Below, piece after piece: positions 1 through 7,384 of a stretch of DNA of 33,652 nucleotides. This stretch comes from Helicobacteraceae bacterium (GTDB lineage Bacteria > Campylobacterota > Campylobacteria > Campylobacterales > Sulfurimonadaceae). Location of the stretch: positions 1 through 33,652 of the forward strand of contig WTBY01000073.1 in assembly GCA_013138865.1 (NCBI GenBank), in the 5' to 3' direction. The position numbers and the translations under genes are program-made. The notes under the pieces are model-generated. The model made no database searches. It saw only the letters and a list, made by a program, of their open reading frames with translations, and was not told the origin of the DNA. Each line of letters opens with the position of its first letter. Within the stretch, counting starts at the first letter, position 1.

Positions 1-1
1 T

Positions 2-97
2 GACTATAATAATTATAGACCTCACTCAACTTTAGGTAAATTAAGCCCTATTGAATATTTAGATAAGTATCATTTAGAGATGAATTATTCCGTTTGA
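2..97 (+). pseudogene. IS3-family transposase OrfB, C-terminal tail (runs off the left edge)
   Basis: The only open frame at the left edge reads 31 residues and ends in TGA at 95-97. It contains YNNYRPHSTLGKLSPIEY, the classic end of the DDE integrase domain in IS3-family transposases (the rve_3 region, NxxRPHxxLgxlsPxe). The rest of the gene lies outside the window, so it is unknown whether the transposase is intact. The reading frame closes 28 bp before a TG/CA-type element end at 125, as expected for OrfB next to the right inverted repeat. Confidence 0.85.
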
Positions 98-98
98 A

Positions 99-125
99 CT
101 AGTATGGTTTAAGGGGAGGCTTACA
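99..125 (+). mobile_element. Right end of the IS3-family element
   Basis: The segment after the transposase stop ends in GGTTTAAGGGGAGGCTTACA, with the terminal CA at 124-125. Read inward this is TGTAAGCCTCCCC, consistent with the TG...CA ends of IS3-family elements. The boundary is supported by homology on the other side: from 127 onward the sequence codes KEVLG, an internal stretch of integron integrases, so the recombinase reading frame resumes immediately at the element's edge. The left end and target duplication are outside the window. Confidence 0.7.
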
Positions 126-126
126 T

Positions 127-852
127 AAGGAAGTGTTAGGCTTAGATATTAGTGATTGGAATATACAGGCATTAAGAGCACAAGAGAGAAAACATATTCC
201 AGTTGTATTAACTAAAGATGAAGTTACTAGTCTTTTACAAAATATACCTGCTGAGTATAGTTTACTTGTTTATCTTATGTATGGCTGTGGACTTCGCATG
301 AATGAGGCTTTAAACCTTAGATTGAAAGATATTGATTTTGGATTTGATAAAATTTATATTTGGGATAGTAAGTCTTTAAAAGATAGGACTATACCGTTAC
401 CGCAAAAATTAAAAGCCAAACTTTTAGAGCAAGTTGAGATAGTGAGTAATTTACATAAACAAGACCTAGAAGATGGATATGGGAGTGTTTTTATACCATA
501 CGCTTTAGAAAAGAAATACCCACGCTCAAAACTTGAAACTAAATGGCAATTTTTATTTCCTATGAAAGGCATATCAACAGATCCTAGAAGCAAAGAGCAA
601 AGACGTCATCATGTACATCCACAAACTCTCGGTAGAAATATAAAAGTAGCATCCAAAAAAGCAAATTTAAATAAACGAGTAACTTCACATATTTTTAGAC
701 ACTCCTATGCTACACATCTACTTCAAGCTGGCATAGACTTAAGGAGTATTCAAGAACTTTTAGGTCATAAATCAGTTGAAACAACTATGATATATACACA
801 TGTGGTTTCTGAAATGAATAAAACTAAATTGATAAGTCCACTTGATTTTTAG
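127..852 (+). pseudogene. intI: Integron-type tyrosine recombinase, 5'-truncated by the IS
   Basis: This is the catalytic part of an IntI-class site-specific recombinase, the enzyme that inserts and excises gene cassettes at attI and attC. It carries the IntI-specific insert (KYPRSK, then STDPRS and RRHH) that ordinary XerC/XerD proteins lack. Numbered from a GTG at 133, all active-site residues are present: Arg55 in GCGLR, His186 and Arg189 in HIFRH, His212 in LLGHK and nucleophile Tyr221 in MIYTH. The N-terminal SAM-like DNA-binding domain (about 80-90 residues) is missing. The frame is open upstream to the IS end and starts KEVLGLD, where family members read LYxEVLG. The GTG at 133 has only an AAGGA directly against it, so a functional start is doubtful. 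A second, diverged copy lies at 30621-31075 on the other strand. Confidence 0.85.
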
Positions 853-1109
853 CTACTTGATAGCTAAACATATGTCCTATAATAGCTTTTTTTGATAGAA
901 GAGAGAGTCAAAAGTGGCTATTTCAGTGATTTTTGGTATTGTTTAGATTCTCCAATATCAGGAGCTATAGAAGTGATGTAAATTGTTCCAATAATGAGCT
1001 ATAGATATCTATGATTAGCCATATAGAAGTAGTTAATTTTTGTTGCTAAAAGCTGTAAAGTAGGTGTTTTATAGTTATTTATCTTCTACGAGATAGAATT
1101 TACTATTAA
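853..1109. other. Degenerate spacer between intI and the HD-GYP remnant
   Basis: I see no gene, no convincing promoter and no attC-like fold in these 257 bases. All frames carry frequent stops. The stretch is probably eroded sequence belonging with the decayed neighbours on both sides. Confidence 0.5.
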
Positions 1110-1447
1110 GTCACAGTTCAAGAGTTCGATAAGATAAAAAATCATCCAGAACAAGGTTACATTTTAGCTAAAAAAATTGGAATTACAAGTGATAAGATAC
1201 TCTCAGGAATAAGACATCATCATGAGAAATCAGATGGAAGTGGATACCCAGATAAATTAATATCTGAGGAGATAAATCTTTTCCCAAAAATCATTGCTAT
1301 ATGTGATGTATTTGATGCTTTAAGTACAAGAAGTCATATAAAGAACCCATGAATACATTTGATGCATTTAAACTTATGAAAAATGATACAAACCATTTAG
1401 ATATTGAACTACTAAATAAATTCATCCATATGATGGCAAAAAAATAA
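1110..1447 (+). pseudogene. HD-GYP domain (cyclic-di-GMP phosphodiesterase type) remnant
   Basis: Translation from about 1110 gives VTVQEFDKIKNHPEQGY, then RHHHEKSDGSGYP and a PKIIAICDVFDALST stretch. These are the second half of an HD-GYP domain: the HHE.xDGsGYP block and the AD.yDA.t-like metal-binding block. After TRS the frame breaks near 1340, where HIKNP runs into a TGA. The homologous tail (KEPMNTFDAFKLMK) continues in another frame to a TAA at 1445-1447. The N-terminal half, including the HD pair and any sensor domain, is absent. This is a non-functional fragment, and it ends 26 bp before the response regulator. Its original role, c-di-GMP hydrolysis, is known only from the family. 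Confidence 0.8.
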
Positions 1448-1462
1448 GTAGTTTTCTTTCGA

Positions 1463-1473
1463 TATAATACTAA
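1463..1473 (+). promoter_or_regulatory. TATAAT promoter of the two-component/ExbBD operon, probably leaderless
   Basis: TATAAT at 1463-1468 lies five bases before the ATG at 1474, preceded by a T-rich run (GTTTTCTTTC) and no -35 box, the usual Campylobacterota sigma-70 form. A start site 6-8 bases after the box would fall on or beside the ATG. No Shine-Dalgarno sequence is present. Confidence 0.55.
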
Positions 1474-2109
1474 ATGATAAAACTCCTTTTACTTGAAGAC
1501 GATACCCTTTTTGCAGAGACATTAATAGACTTCCTAGAAGATGAAGAGTTTGATGTTACTCATGTTAACAATGGTCAAAGTGCGCTAGACACTACTTTTA
1601 ACACTAAGTTTGATCTTTACTTACTTGACATAAACACACCTTTTATAGATGGTCTTACTCTACTTGATGAGCTACGATCAGCTTCAGATCAGACTCCTGC
1701 TATTTTTCTTACGTCTTATAGTGACAAAGAGACTCTTCTTTTGGGTTTTAAAAAAGGGTGTAACGACTTTTTAAAAAAACCTTTTGATCTTGATGAGCTT
1801 TTAGTACGTATAAATGTTCATGTAAATACGACAAAAGAGGTTAATGGTTTTGTAATAGATCGCGATCGCAAAACTATTTTTTATAAAAATGAAGAGTTAA
1901 AACTCTCAAACAAAGAGTACCTACTTTTAGAACTTCTTGTAGAAAATATAAATAAAAATGTTACAAAAGAGATGATTATAACTTCTCTTTGGAGTGCAAA
2001 TGAAGATGTAAGTGATGGAGCAATTAGGGTCTACATAAATAGACTAAAGAGTTACTTTCCACAAGATCTAGAGAACATTAGAGGTTTAGGTTATAGACTA
2101 AATGCGTAA
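1474..2109 (+). CDS. OmpR/PhoB-family response regulator
   Basis: A 211-residue DNA-binding response regulator. The receiver domain (about 1-115) has the acidic pocket at Asp9/Asp10, phospho-acceptor Asp52 in YLLDIN, the Thr80 position in FLTSY and Lys102 in LKKPF. The C-terminal winged helix (about 120-211) has the OmpR signatures KEYLLLELL and RVYINRLKSYF...RGLGYRL. It is the first gene of an operon with the histidine kinase (8-bp overlap), exbB and exbD. That suggests it controls, or responds to, a TonB-energised uptake process, but its target genes cannot be read from the sequence. It is likely translated from a leaderless message. Confidence 0.92.
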   Translation: MIKLLLLEDDTLFAETLIDFLEDEEFDVTHVNNGQSALDTTFNTKFDLYLLDINTPFIDGLTLLDELRSASDQTPAIFLTSYSDKETLLLGFKKGCNDFLKKPFDLDELLVRINVHVNTTKEVNGFVIDRDRKTIFYKNEELKLSNKEYLLLELLVENINKNVTKEMIITSLWSANEDVSDGAIRVYINRLKSYFPQDLENIRGLGYRLNA

Positions 2110-2935
2110 CATTGCGATCCAAATTTTCTTTTTTTATGTTCTTAGTGTTGCGATCATAACCTCAGCACTTTACTACGCTATGGCTATTGTTGGAGTTACT
2201 TCAATTTTGGCCATCTCTTTGTTTATAATTTCACTTAGTCTTATCTCTGGTCTTCTTGTGAGCAAGAGTGCGATCGAGCCACTTAACAACCATTTAAAAA
2301 ACTTAGAGAGCTTCTCAAAAGAGACACTACACGAGCTTAACATTCCCATAAGTACTATAAAAGCAAACCTACAAATGTTAAGTAAAAACGAGACTAATGA
2401 GAAATCACTTAAAAGACTAAAACGTATAGATGAAGCAACAACTTCTCTACAAGATCGCTACAATGAACTTGACTACCTTATAAAAAAACAGATGAAAAAG
2501 AGTCATTTAGAAAATTTTGACTTAAGTGAAGTTATAGAAAATAGAGTTGAAGTTTTTAAAGCTCTGTATGTAAATGTTAAATTTTCTCTCACTTTAGAAG
2601 AAGTTAGTGTAAATATGGATAAAATCGCTTTTATAAAAGTTTGTGACAATATTTTAGATAACGCTATAAAGTACTCATCACTAAACTCAAACATAAACAT
2701 AAGACTCTCAAACTCTGTTTTGGAGTTTGAAGACAGTGGTTGTGGAATGGATGAGTTTGAGCTTTTAAACATCTTTGATGAATACTACCAAAATGACGAA
2801 ACACAAAAAGGTTTTGGAATAGGTCTAAAGATGGTAAAAAGTTTTTGCGATAGTTCTAAAGTAGCACTACACATAAAGTCTAAAAAAGATATAGGCACAA
2901 CAATAATACTAAACTTTAAAGAGGTAACAACATAA
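2102..2935 (+). CDS. Membrane sensor histidine kinase
   Basis: A 277-residue kinase, short for the class. Two hydrophobic segments (about 5-28 and 31-53) are joined by only a few residues, so there is almost no periplasmic sensor domain. The phospho-acceptor is His77 in LHELNIPIS, followed by a DHp helix pair. The HATPase domain has an N box (NILDNAIKYS), G1 box (EDSGCGMD), F region (FDEYYQ) and G2 box (GFGIGLKMV). The gene begins inside the response regulator (ATGCGTAA overlap) and its TAA overlaps the exbB ATG by one base, so all four proteins should be co-translated. With so little outside the membrane, it may sense a membrane or protein-partner signal, possibly ExbBD. That last point is inference. 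Confidence 0.9.
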   Translation: MRNIAIQIFFFYVLSVAIITSALYYAMAIVGVTSILAISLFIISLSLISGLLVSKSAIEPLNNHLKNLESFSKETLHELNIPISTIKANLQMLSKNETNEKSLKRLKRIDEATTSLQDRYNELDYLIKKQMKKSHLENFDLSEVIENRVEVFKALYVNVKFSLTLEEVSVNMDKIAFIKVCDNILDNAIKYSSLNSNINIRLSNSVLEFEDSGCGMDEFELLNIFDEYYQNDETQKGFGIGLKMVKSFCDSSKVALHIKSKKDIGTTIILNFKEVTT

Positions 2936-3384
2936 TGGAAAATGCAATGTGGGTAGATAATGCAGAGATGATCTTAGACTACGCGATCATGGGTACACTA
3001 ATTTTAATGAGTATAGTTGCACTATGGCTTTCAGTTGAGCGACTTTTATTTTACAGCTCTATTCATTTAGATAGCTATGACAACAAAGACCAGTTAGAGT
3101 TAGATCTAAGTGACAACCTCTCAACGATCGCTACAATCGGTTCTAACGCTCCATACATTGGACTACTTGGAACTGTTCTTGGAATTATGATCACATTTTA
3201 CACTATGGGTGAAGTTGGAACTGTAGACGCGGCAAAGATCATGAGCGGTTTGGCCATGGCACTTAAAGCAACAGCTATGGGTCTAATAGTAGCTATTCCC
3301 TCGATCGTATTTTACAATGGCTTAGTACGTAAAATGGAAAAAATCTCAACTCAATGGGACATAAAACAGAGTAAGGCTAAATAA
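2935..3384 (+). CDS. exbB: ExbB/TolQ/MotA-family proton channel subunit
   Basis: A 149-residue inner-membrane protein of the ExbB type, which with ExbD uses the proton motive force to energise TonB. There are three hydrophobic segments: about 14-35, and two in the conserved C-terminal block starting at SNAPYIGLLGTVLGI and including ALKATAMGLIVAIPSI. The GLLGTVxGi and ALxxTaxGLxvAIPa signatures are diagnostic of the MotA/TolQ/ExbB domain. The length fits short ExbB proteins of Campylobacterota. It is translationally coupled to the kinase (ATAATG) and followed two bases later by exbD. No tonB gene follows. Confidence 0.9.
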   Translation: MENAMWVDNAEMILDYAIMGTLILMSIVALWLSVERLLFYSSIHLDSYDNKDQLELDLSDNLSTIATIGSNAPYIGLLGTVLGIMITFYTMGEVGTVDAAKIMSGLAMALKATAMGLIVAIPSIVFYNGLVRKMEKISTQWDIKQSKAK

Positions 3385-3386
3385 TT

Positions 3387-3767
3387 ATGAAAAAGATGAA
3401 GAAGTTTGATCAAGTAAATGTTATACCATTTATAGACATTATGCTTGTACTTCTTGTAATGGTCTTAACAACTACTACTTTCGTAAAGCAAGGTATCATA
3501 CCAGTTGATCTTCCAAGTGCACAAAGTGATAAAAAAGCCAAAGATGTTAAAGAGATAACGATCAACATAACAAAAAATGGTGACCTATACTTAGCAAAAG
3601 ATAGAGTAAATCTAGCTCAACTAGAAGCTAAGTTAAAAGATATCTCAAAAGAGGACACAGTAATTTTAAGAAGTGACAAAGAAGCAGAGTTTCAAAACTT
3701 TGTAAGCGTTATGGATCTACTTAAAAAACTACAACTAGACCAGCTTTACATAGTTACAAAAGAGTAA
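3387..3767 (+). CDS. exbD: ExbD/TolR-family biopolymer transport protein
   Basis: A 126-residue protein with one N-terminal transmembrane helix (about 13-32) and a periplasmic domain. Asp17 in PFIDIMLVLLVM is the essential protonatable residue of ExbD/TolR. The periplasmic part has the usual ITINITKNGDLYL and DTVILRSDKEA elements. It is the last gene of the operon and ends tail-to-tail, two bases from a gene on the other strand. A TonB partner would normally be the next gene; here it must be encoded elsewhere. Confidence 0.9.
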   Translation: MKKMKKFDQVNVIPFIDIMLVLLVMVLTTTTFVKQGIIPVDLPSAQSDKKAKDVKEITINITKNGDLYLAKDRVNLAQLEAKLKDISKEDTVILRSDKEAEFQNFVSVMDLLKKLQLDQLYIVTKE

Positions 3768-3769
3768 AG

Positions 3770-3997
3770 TTATTGGTGAACATTACCTAGTAACTTATAC
3801 TTCTTTTCTACACTAACCTCTTTGACACTCTCTTTTAGATCTTTACTACTACTTTCTTTAGAAAACTCTTTTTTTTCATGTGTCTGTATCTCACCATAAA
3901 GAGAGTTAAGTATAAAAAAAAGCACTACAATCGATAAAACAGCACCATAAAAAAGCATGTAGTTTCTTATGTACTCGTTACTAAAAGGTATATTCAT
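3770..3997 (-). CDS. Small membrane protein, unknown function
   Basis: A 75-residue protein not recognised as any family. One transmembrane helix (about 13-32) is followed by a very charged Lys/Glu/Ser-rich tail (about 38-68) that may form a coiled coil or stay disordered. It starts five bases after the stop of the GtrC-like gene on the same strand, so it is the last gene of that glycosylation cassette. It faces exbD tail-to-tail. It has no TonB C-terminal domain. It might be an accessory subunit of the membrane glycosyltransferase, but that rests only on position. Confidence 0.6.
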   Translation of the reverse strand: MNIPFSNEYIRNYMLFYGAVLSIVVLFFILNSLYGEIQTHEKKEFSKESSSKDLKESVKEVSVEKKYKLLGNVHQ

Positions 3998-4002
3998 TTT
4001 CT

Positions 4003-5334
4003 CTACTCTCTTTCTATATTCAATGTTTTAACATATTCTAAAGTCTGAACTTCAAAGTCTGCTTTATATGAGTATTTATCACTATCATGTGAAGCTATTA
4101 GGTTTATGGCACTAAAGTAGATCACTAAAAATAGTACTAACTTCCCTATATTTTGTGAGTTTAAGACCTCAGCTTGTAAATAAGTAAGAAGTGGAAATAG
4201 TGCAAAAGCAAAGATCATTATAAGATGCCAGTAACTAAATATGATCGGAGATAAAACAGCACTCGTAAAAATAGCTAAAAGAGTTCCCACTACATAAAGC
4301 AAGATCCACTTCTGACTATCAACTTCTGTGCTACTTCTTAAAAGAGAACTCTTAATACGCTTATAAACATATATATTTGCTTTAAGTGCAAAAATAATAC
4401 TAATAGCTCCAACGATGAAAAGAACAGCTCTATAAAGATAAGTTGCAAGTGTCTGTATAAGTTGAACCGACGAGACCCACTCAAATGAAGCCGCCATAAT
4501 AAGCTTGTTTGTAAATATAAACGATGCGTATCTTAACCAGTAAAGGAAAGCTTTTAAAACAGGGTAAACATGAACTCCACCCCAACCTATGTAGCGATCG
4601 TTTGCTTCTTTGTCTGAATTCTTTGCTATGTTCTCATTTACTGCTAACTCTTGAAAGTAAGGAACAAGAGAGAGTCCAATAACAACAAATGAAAAAAGTG
4701 CTCCAAAAATATTTACTTTTATAATACCTCTGTAAAAAAGGTAAGTTGATATAACTGCTAAAAGTGGCCATGAGTAGTGTAACTGCATAGCCATACCGAT
4801 CGAGAGTATATGAATAAATGTAAAGAAAAAAGAGCTTCTATTACGCATATTATACGCCGAATAGAAGTGCATAGCCGCAAAAAGAAATAGGTACGATGGG
4901 TTATAAAGTAAGTTTTCAAACATAAACCAAGGGTTCAACCAGTAAAGAAGCAAGAAAATAAGACGAATATTTTTGTCATAAACCTCTTTAATAACTGAGT
5001 CTAAAAGTAAAAAAGAGACAACATGAAGAAGAACTAAAAAAACCATAGGTGCATAGGGTGAGTCCCAAAATGCGATCGGAAGTCCTATTATGTAAGCTGA
5101 GAGACTTCCTGGAACATTTCCAACTGTACTTGCCTCATTTCCATAACTAAGCCAACTATTTGTGTAAGCTCCTAAATAGCCCTTTTGTAACATTTGAGTC
5201 TGATCACCTGTTAGTATCTGGTTAGTTGCATAGAAGTAACTAAAAAGTAGCCCAAGTGCAAAAATTGCGTAAAAAATAGTGTTAAAGTGTTTTTGTATTA
5301 AAGTGTTTTGATCTGTATTCATCTGAACGTCCAT
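4003..5334 (-). CDS. GtrC-like polytopic glycosyltransferase (GT-C fold)
   Basis: A 443-residue integral membrane protein with about ten to eleven hydrophobic segments. Its first periplasmic loop holds an acidic motif (TGDQTQMLQKG), the layout of GT-C enzymes that take sugar from a polyprenyl-phosphate donor. Sequence motifs alone do not name the acceptor. It follows gtrA and gtrB on the same strand (16-bp overlap with gtrA). In gtr clusters the third gene is a strain-specific transferase that adds a side-branch glucose or similar sugar to O-antigen in the periplasm. Role by context: the GtrC equivalent. Alternatively it could be an ArnT/PMT-like transferase for lipid A or protein. The start at ATG 5334 could instead be the Met five codons later. 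Confidence 0.7.
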   Translation of the reverse strand: MDVQMNTDQNTLIQKHFNTIFYAIFALGLLFSYFYATNQILTGDQTQMLQKGYLGAYTNSWLSYGNEASTVGNVPGSLSAYIIGLPIAFWDSPYAPMVFLVLLHVVSFLLLDSVIKEVYDKNIRLIFLLLYWLNPWFMFENLLYNPSYLFLFAAMHFYSAYNMRNRSSFFFTFIHILSIGMAMQLHYSWPLLAVISTYLFYRGIIKVNIFGALFSFVVIGLSLVPYFQELAVNENIAKNSDKEANDRYIGWGGVHVYPVLKAFLYWLRYASFIFTNKLIMAASFEWVSSVQLIQTLATYLYRAVLFIVGAISIIFALKANIYVYKRIKSSLLRSSTEVDSQKWILLYVVGTLLAIFTSAVLSPIIFSYWHLIMIFAFALFPLLTYLQAEVLNSQNIGKLVLFLVIYFSAINLIASHDSDKYSYKADFEVQTLEYVKTLNIERE

Positions 5335-5681
5335 AGTTTATGTATTACAAAAGTGATAAGTGGAATTATAAAAACGATCGCTAATGTTTTAATGTAGGTA
5401 TTATACTCTAAAATATATGCACTACTTACAAGTGCTAAAACAAGAGAGATAAGCTGAACAGCTAAATACTTTAGAGCTTTTTTTAAACCTAGCGAGTGTC
5501 TAAAAACAACACGAGACTGCACTACATACGAAAAAATATACGCAACACTAAACCCAACAAGATTAGAGATAAATAGAGAGTTAGCTACAAAGTATATGTA
5601 CGCATATGCTGTACTTAAGTGGATCGCAGTTGATCCACCGCCCACGATCGCATACTTAAAAAGCTGTGTTCTAGTATTCAT
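5319..5681 (-). CDS. gtrA: GtrA-family polyprenyl-phosphate-sugar flippase
   Basis: A 120-residue protein with four hydrophobic segments, the size and fold of GtrA/DPMS3-like proteins. Family features are the N-terminal FKYAIVGGGSTAIHL, the central NLVGFSVAYIFSYVVQSRVVF and a C-terminal KLWTFR. GtrA proteins move bactoprenyl-phosphate-linked sugar across the inner membrane. It overlaps gtrB by 11 bp and the GtrC-like gene by 16 bp, so the three are one translational unit. Confidence 0.88.
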   Translation of the reverse strand: MNTRTQLFKYAIVGGGSTAIHLSTAYAYIYFVANSLFISNLVGFSVAYIFSYVVQSRVVFRHSLGLKKALKYLAVQLISLVLALVSSAYILEYNTYIKTLAIVFIIPLITFVIHKLWTFR

Positions 5682-6606
5682 TTTCTATAATATAGACAGG
5701 TCTATTCTTAGACTCCATATAAAGACGTCCTATATACTCTCCTAAAATACCAATCCCCATGAGTTGTATACCACCTAAAAAGAGTGTAATAACTAATGTT
5801 GAAGCATAACCAGGAGTATCAACTCCAAAAAGAAGTGTTTTTAAAATAATCCACATACCAAAGAACACCGCTGTAGCAGATATTAATATACCTACATAGA
5901 GCCAAACGCGAAGAGGAACAGTACTAAAACTTGTAATTCCATCAAGTGCGAAGTTCCAAAGCTTCCAACCGTTAAAACTACTCTCACCAGCATGACGCTC
6001 TTCACGTTTGTACTCAACAACAGCGCTCTTAAAACCTACCCAAGCGAAGATGCCTTTCATAAAGCGTTGATTTTCGGGAAGTTGTTGAATTGCATTTAAA
6101 ACTTTACGAGTTATAAGGCGGTAGTCTCCAACATTGTTTGGTATCTCTACATTTGAAATTTTATTGTGAAACCTGTAAAAAAGGTTTGCACTAAAACGTT
6201 TTGCAACACTATCACTTGTACGATCAACTCTTTTTGCAACTACAACGTCATAACCATTTCTCCACTCTTTTAAAAATTCTAAAATAAGTTCTGGAGGATC
6301 TTGTAAGTCAACGTCAATTGGAACTATAAGCTCGCCTTTAGCCTCATTAAGCCCAGCAGTCATGGCTGCCTCTTTACCAAAATTACGAGAAAGGTTTATA
6401 AGTCGTATATGTTCATACTTCTCTTTAAGCGAGAGTATAGTGTTAAAAGTATTGTCACGACTTCCATCATTTATGAAAATAATTTCGTACGGATGTTCAC
6501 TAGTAATTAGCACCTTAGTAATCTCAACTAAAAAGTGTTCAACTACCTCTTGTTCGTTGTAACAAGGAACTATAATGGACAGAAGTGGATTGTTTGTCAT
6601 TTGCAT
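5671..6606 (-). CDS. gtrB: GtrB-type polyprenyl-phosphate glycosyltransferase (GT2)
   Basis: A 311-residue GT2 enzyme of the dolichyl/bactoprenyl-phosphate sugar synthase type. The N-terminal domain has SIIVPCYNEQEVV, IFINDGSRDNT and the DVDLQDPPE metal-binding motif. LSRNFGKEAAMTAGL is a strong family signature. Two C-terminal membrane helices (about 233-255 and 268-292) anchor it, ending GEYIGRLYMESKNRPVY. It makes the lipid-phosphate sugar (probably glucose) used by the GtrC-like enzyme. It is the first gene of the minus-strand cassette. Two in-frame ATGs are possible (6606 and 6600). Confidence 0.92.
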   Translation of the reverse strand: MQMTNNPLLSIIVPCYNEQEVVEHFLVEITKVLITSEHPYEIIFINDGSRDNTFNTILSLKEKYEHIRLINLSRNFGKEAAMTAGLNEAKGELIVPIDVDLQDPPELILEFLKEWRNGYDVVVAKRVDRTSDSVAKRFSANLFYRFHNKISNVEIPNNVGDYRLITRKVLNAIQQLPENQRFMKGIFAWVGFKSAVVEYKREERHAGESSFNGWKLWNFALDGITSFSTVPLRVWLYVGILISATAVFFGMWIILKTLLFGVDTPGYASTLVITLFLGGIQLMGIGILGEYIGRLYMESKNRPVYIIENEY

Positions 6607-6624
6607 ACCTTTTATTAGTTCAAA

Positions 6625-6630
6625 ATTATA
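6625..6630 (-). promoter_or_regulatory. TATAAT box of the gtr cassette
   Basis: On the minus strand this reads TTTTTTGGTATAATTTT, 18 bases before the gtrB start, with a T-rich tract upstream. This is the typical Campylobacterota -10 arrangement without a clear -35. Confidence 0.5.
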
Positions 6631-6648
6631 CCAAAAAAAGAATTTTCT

Positions 6649-6676
6649 CTAAACTTCTTATTTTTGCTAAACTTCT
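6649..6676 (+). repeat. Direct repeat CTAAACTTCT x2 in the divergent promoter region
   Basis: CTAAACTTCT occurs at 6649-6658 and again at 6667-6676, 18 bp start to start, between the divergent gtrB and DJ-1/PfpI genes. The spacing is close to two helical turns, so a tandem binding site is possible. Chance or simple AT-rich repetition is also possible. Confidence 0.35.
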
Positions 6677-6709
6677 AACTAAGAAATAAAACCATAAGAA
6701 GGTCTACAT

Positions 6710-7330
6710 ATGTTAAAAACTAAATTAGTATTAGGAGTTCTTCTTTTTGAAGGGTTTGAACTTTTAGATGTATGTGGACCACTTGAGATCTTTGGTAGAG
6801 CTAGTGAACATTTTGAGATCAAACTTGTCTCTGAACTTAGTGGCGATGTAAAAAGTGCGCAAAGTGTAAAGTTAGTTACAGATCACTCTTTTAGTGATGA
6901 CGAGAATTATGATATGTTGCTTATACCTGGTGGAGTTGGAACAAGGGTGCTGGTAAATAGTGAAGCAACACTCACATGGTTAAAAAACAATACTCCTAAA
7001 GCTCAACTTGTCGCTTCAGTCTGTACAGGTAGTGCTCTACTTGCAAAAGCTAACCTTCTTGACAACAAAAAAGCAACTACAAATAAAGCTGCTTTTATGT
7101 GGGTAACTGAGCAGTCTAATAAAGTAGAGTGGATCAAACAAGCAAGGTGGGTTGAGGATGGAAAGTTTTTTAGCTCTTCTGGAGTCTCAGCCGGTATGGA
7201 TATGAGCTTAGCTATTATCTCAAAACTATTAGGCGAAGAAGAAGCCAACAGCATAGCAACTTTTATAGAGTATGAGTGGCACAAAGACTCAAGTTGGGAT
7301 CCATTTTCAAAGATATATGGACTTTCTTAA
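6710..7330 (+). CDS. DJ-1/PfpI superfamily protein (isonitrile hydratase/GATase1-like)
   Basis: A 206-residue single-domain protein. Family features are FEGFELLDVCGPLEIF near the N-terminus, the DMLLIPGG strand and the nucleophile elbow ASVCTGSALLA with Cys105. A late SSGVSAGMDMSLAII segment matches isonitrile hydratases and the N-terminal domain of GlxA-type AraC regulators. No helix-turn-helix follows, so it is an enzyme or stress protein rather than a regulator. Substrate is unknown; hydratase, glyoxalase-like or chaperone roles all occur in the superfamily. An AGAAGG ribosome site precedes the ATG. It stands alone between two glycan clusters. Confidence 0.85.
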   Translation: MLKTKLVLGVLLFEGFELLDVCGPLEIFGRASEHFEIKLVSELSGDVKSAQSVKLVTDHSFSDDENYDMLLIPGGVGTRVLVNSEATLTWLKNNTPKAQLVASVCTGSALLAKANLLDNKKATTNKAAFMWVTEQSNKVEWIKQARWVEDGKFFSSSGVSAGMDMSLAIISKLLGEEEANSIATFIEYEWHKDSSWDPFSKIYGLS

Positions 7331-7372
7331 AAAGTTAAAAAACAAAAGTCTGCAAACATAGACTCACTTAGT

Positions 7373-7384
7373 TATAATACGATC
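7373..7384 (+). promoter_or_regulatory. TATAAT promoter of the polysaccharide operon, probably leaderless
   Basis: TATAAT at 7373-7378 lies six bases before the msbA-like ATG at 7385, and no Shine-Dalgarno sequence is present. A normal start site would coincide with the ATG. A short inverted repeat (AGTCT...AGACT, 7348-7365) lies just upstream. Confidence 0.55.

Noticed and set aside
3770-3997. 75-residue protein as the missing TonB
   Set aside because: It is on the opposite strand to exbBD and has no TonB C-terminal domain; only the N-terminal helix plus charged tail is similar in outline.
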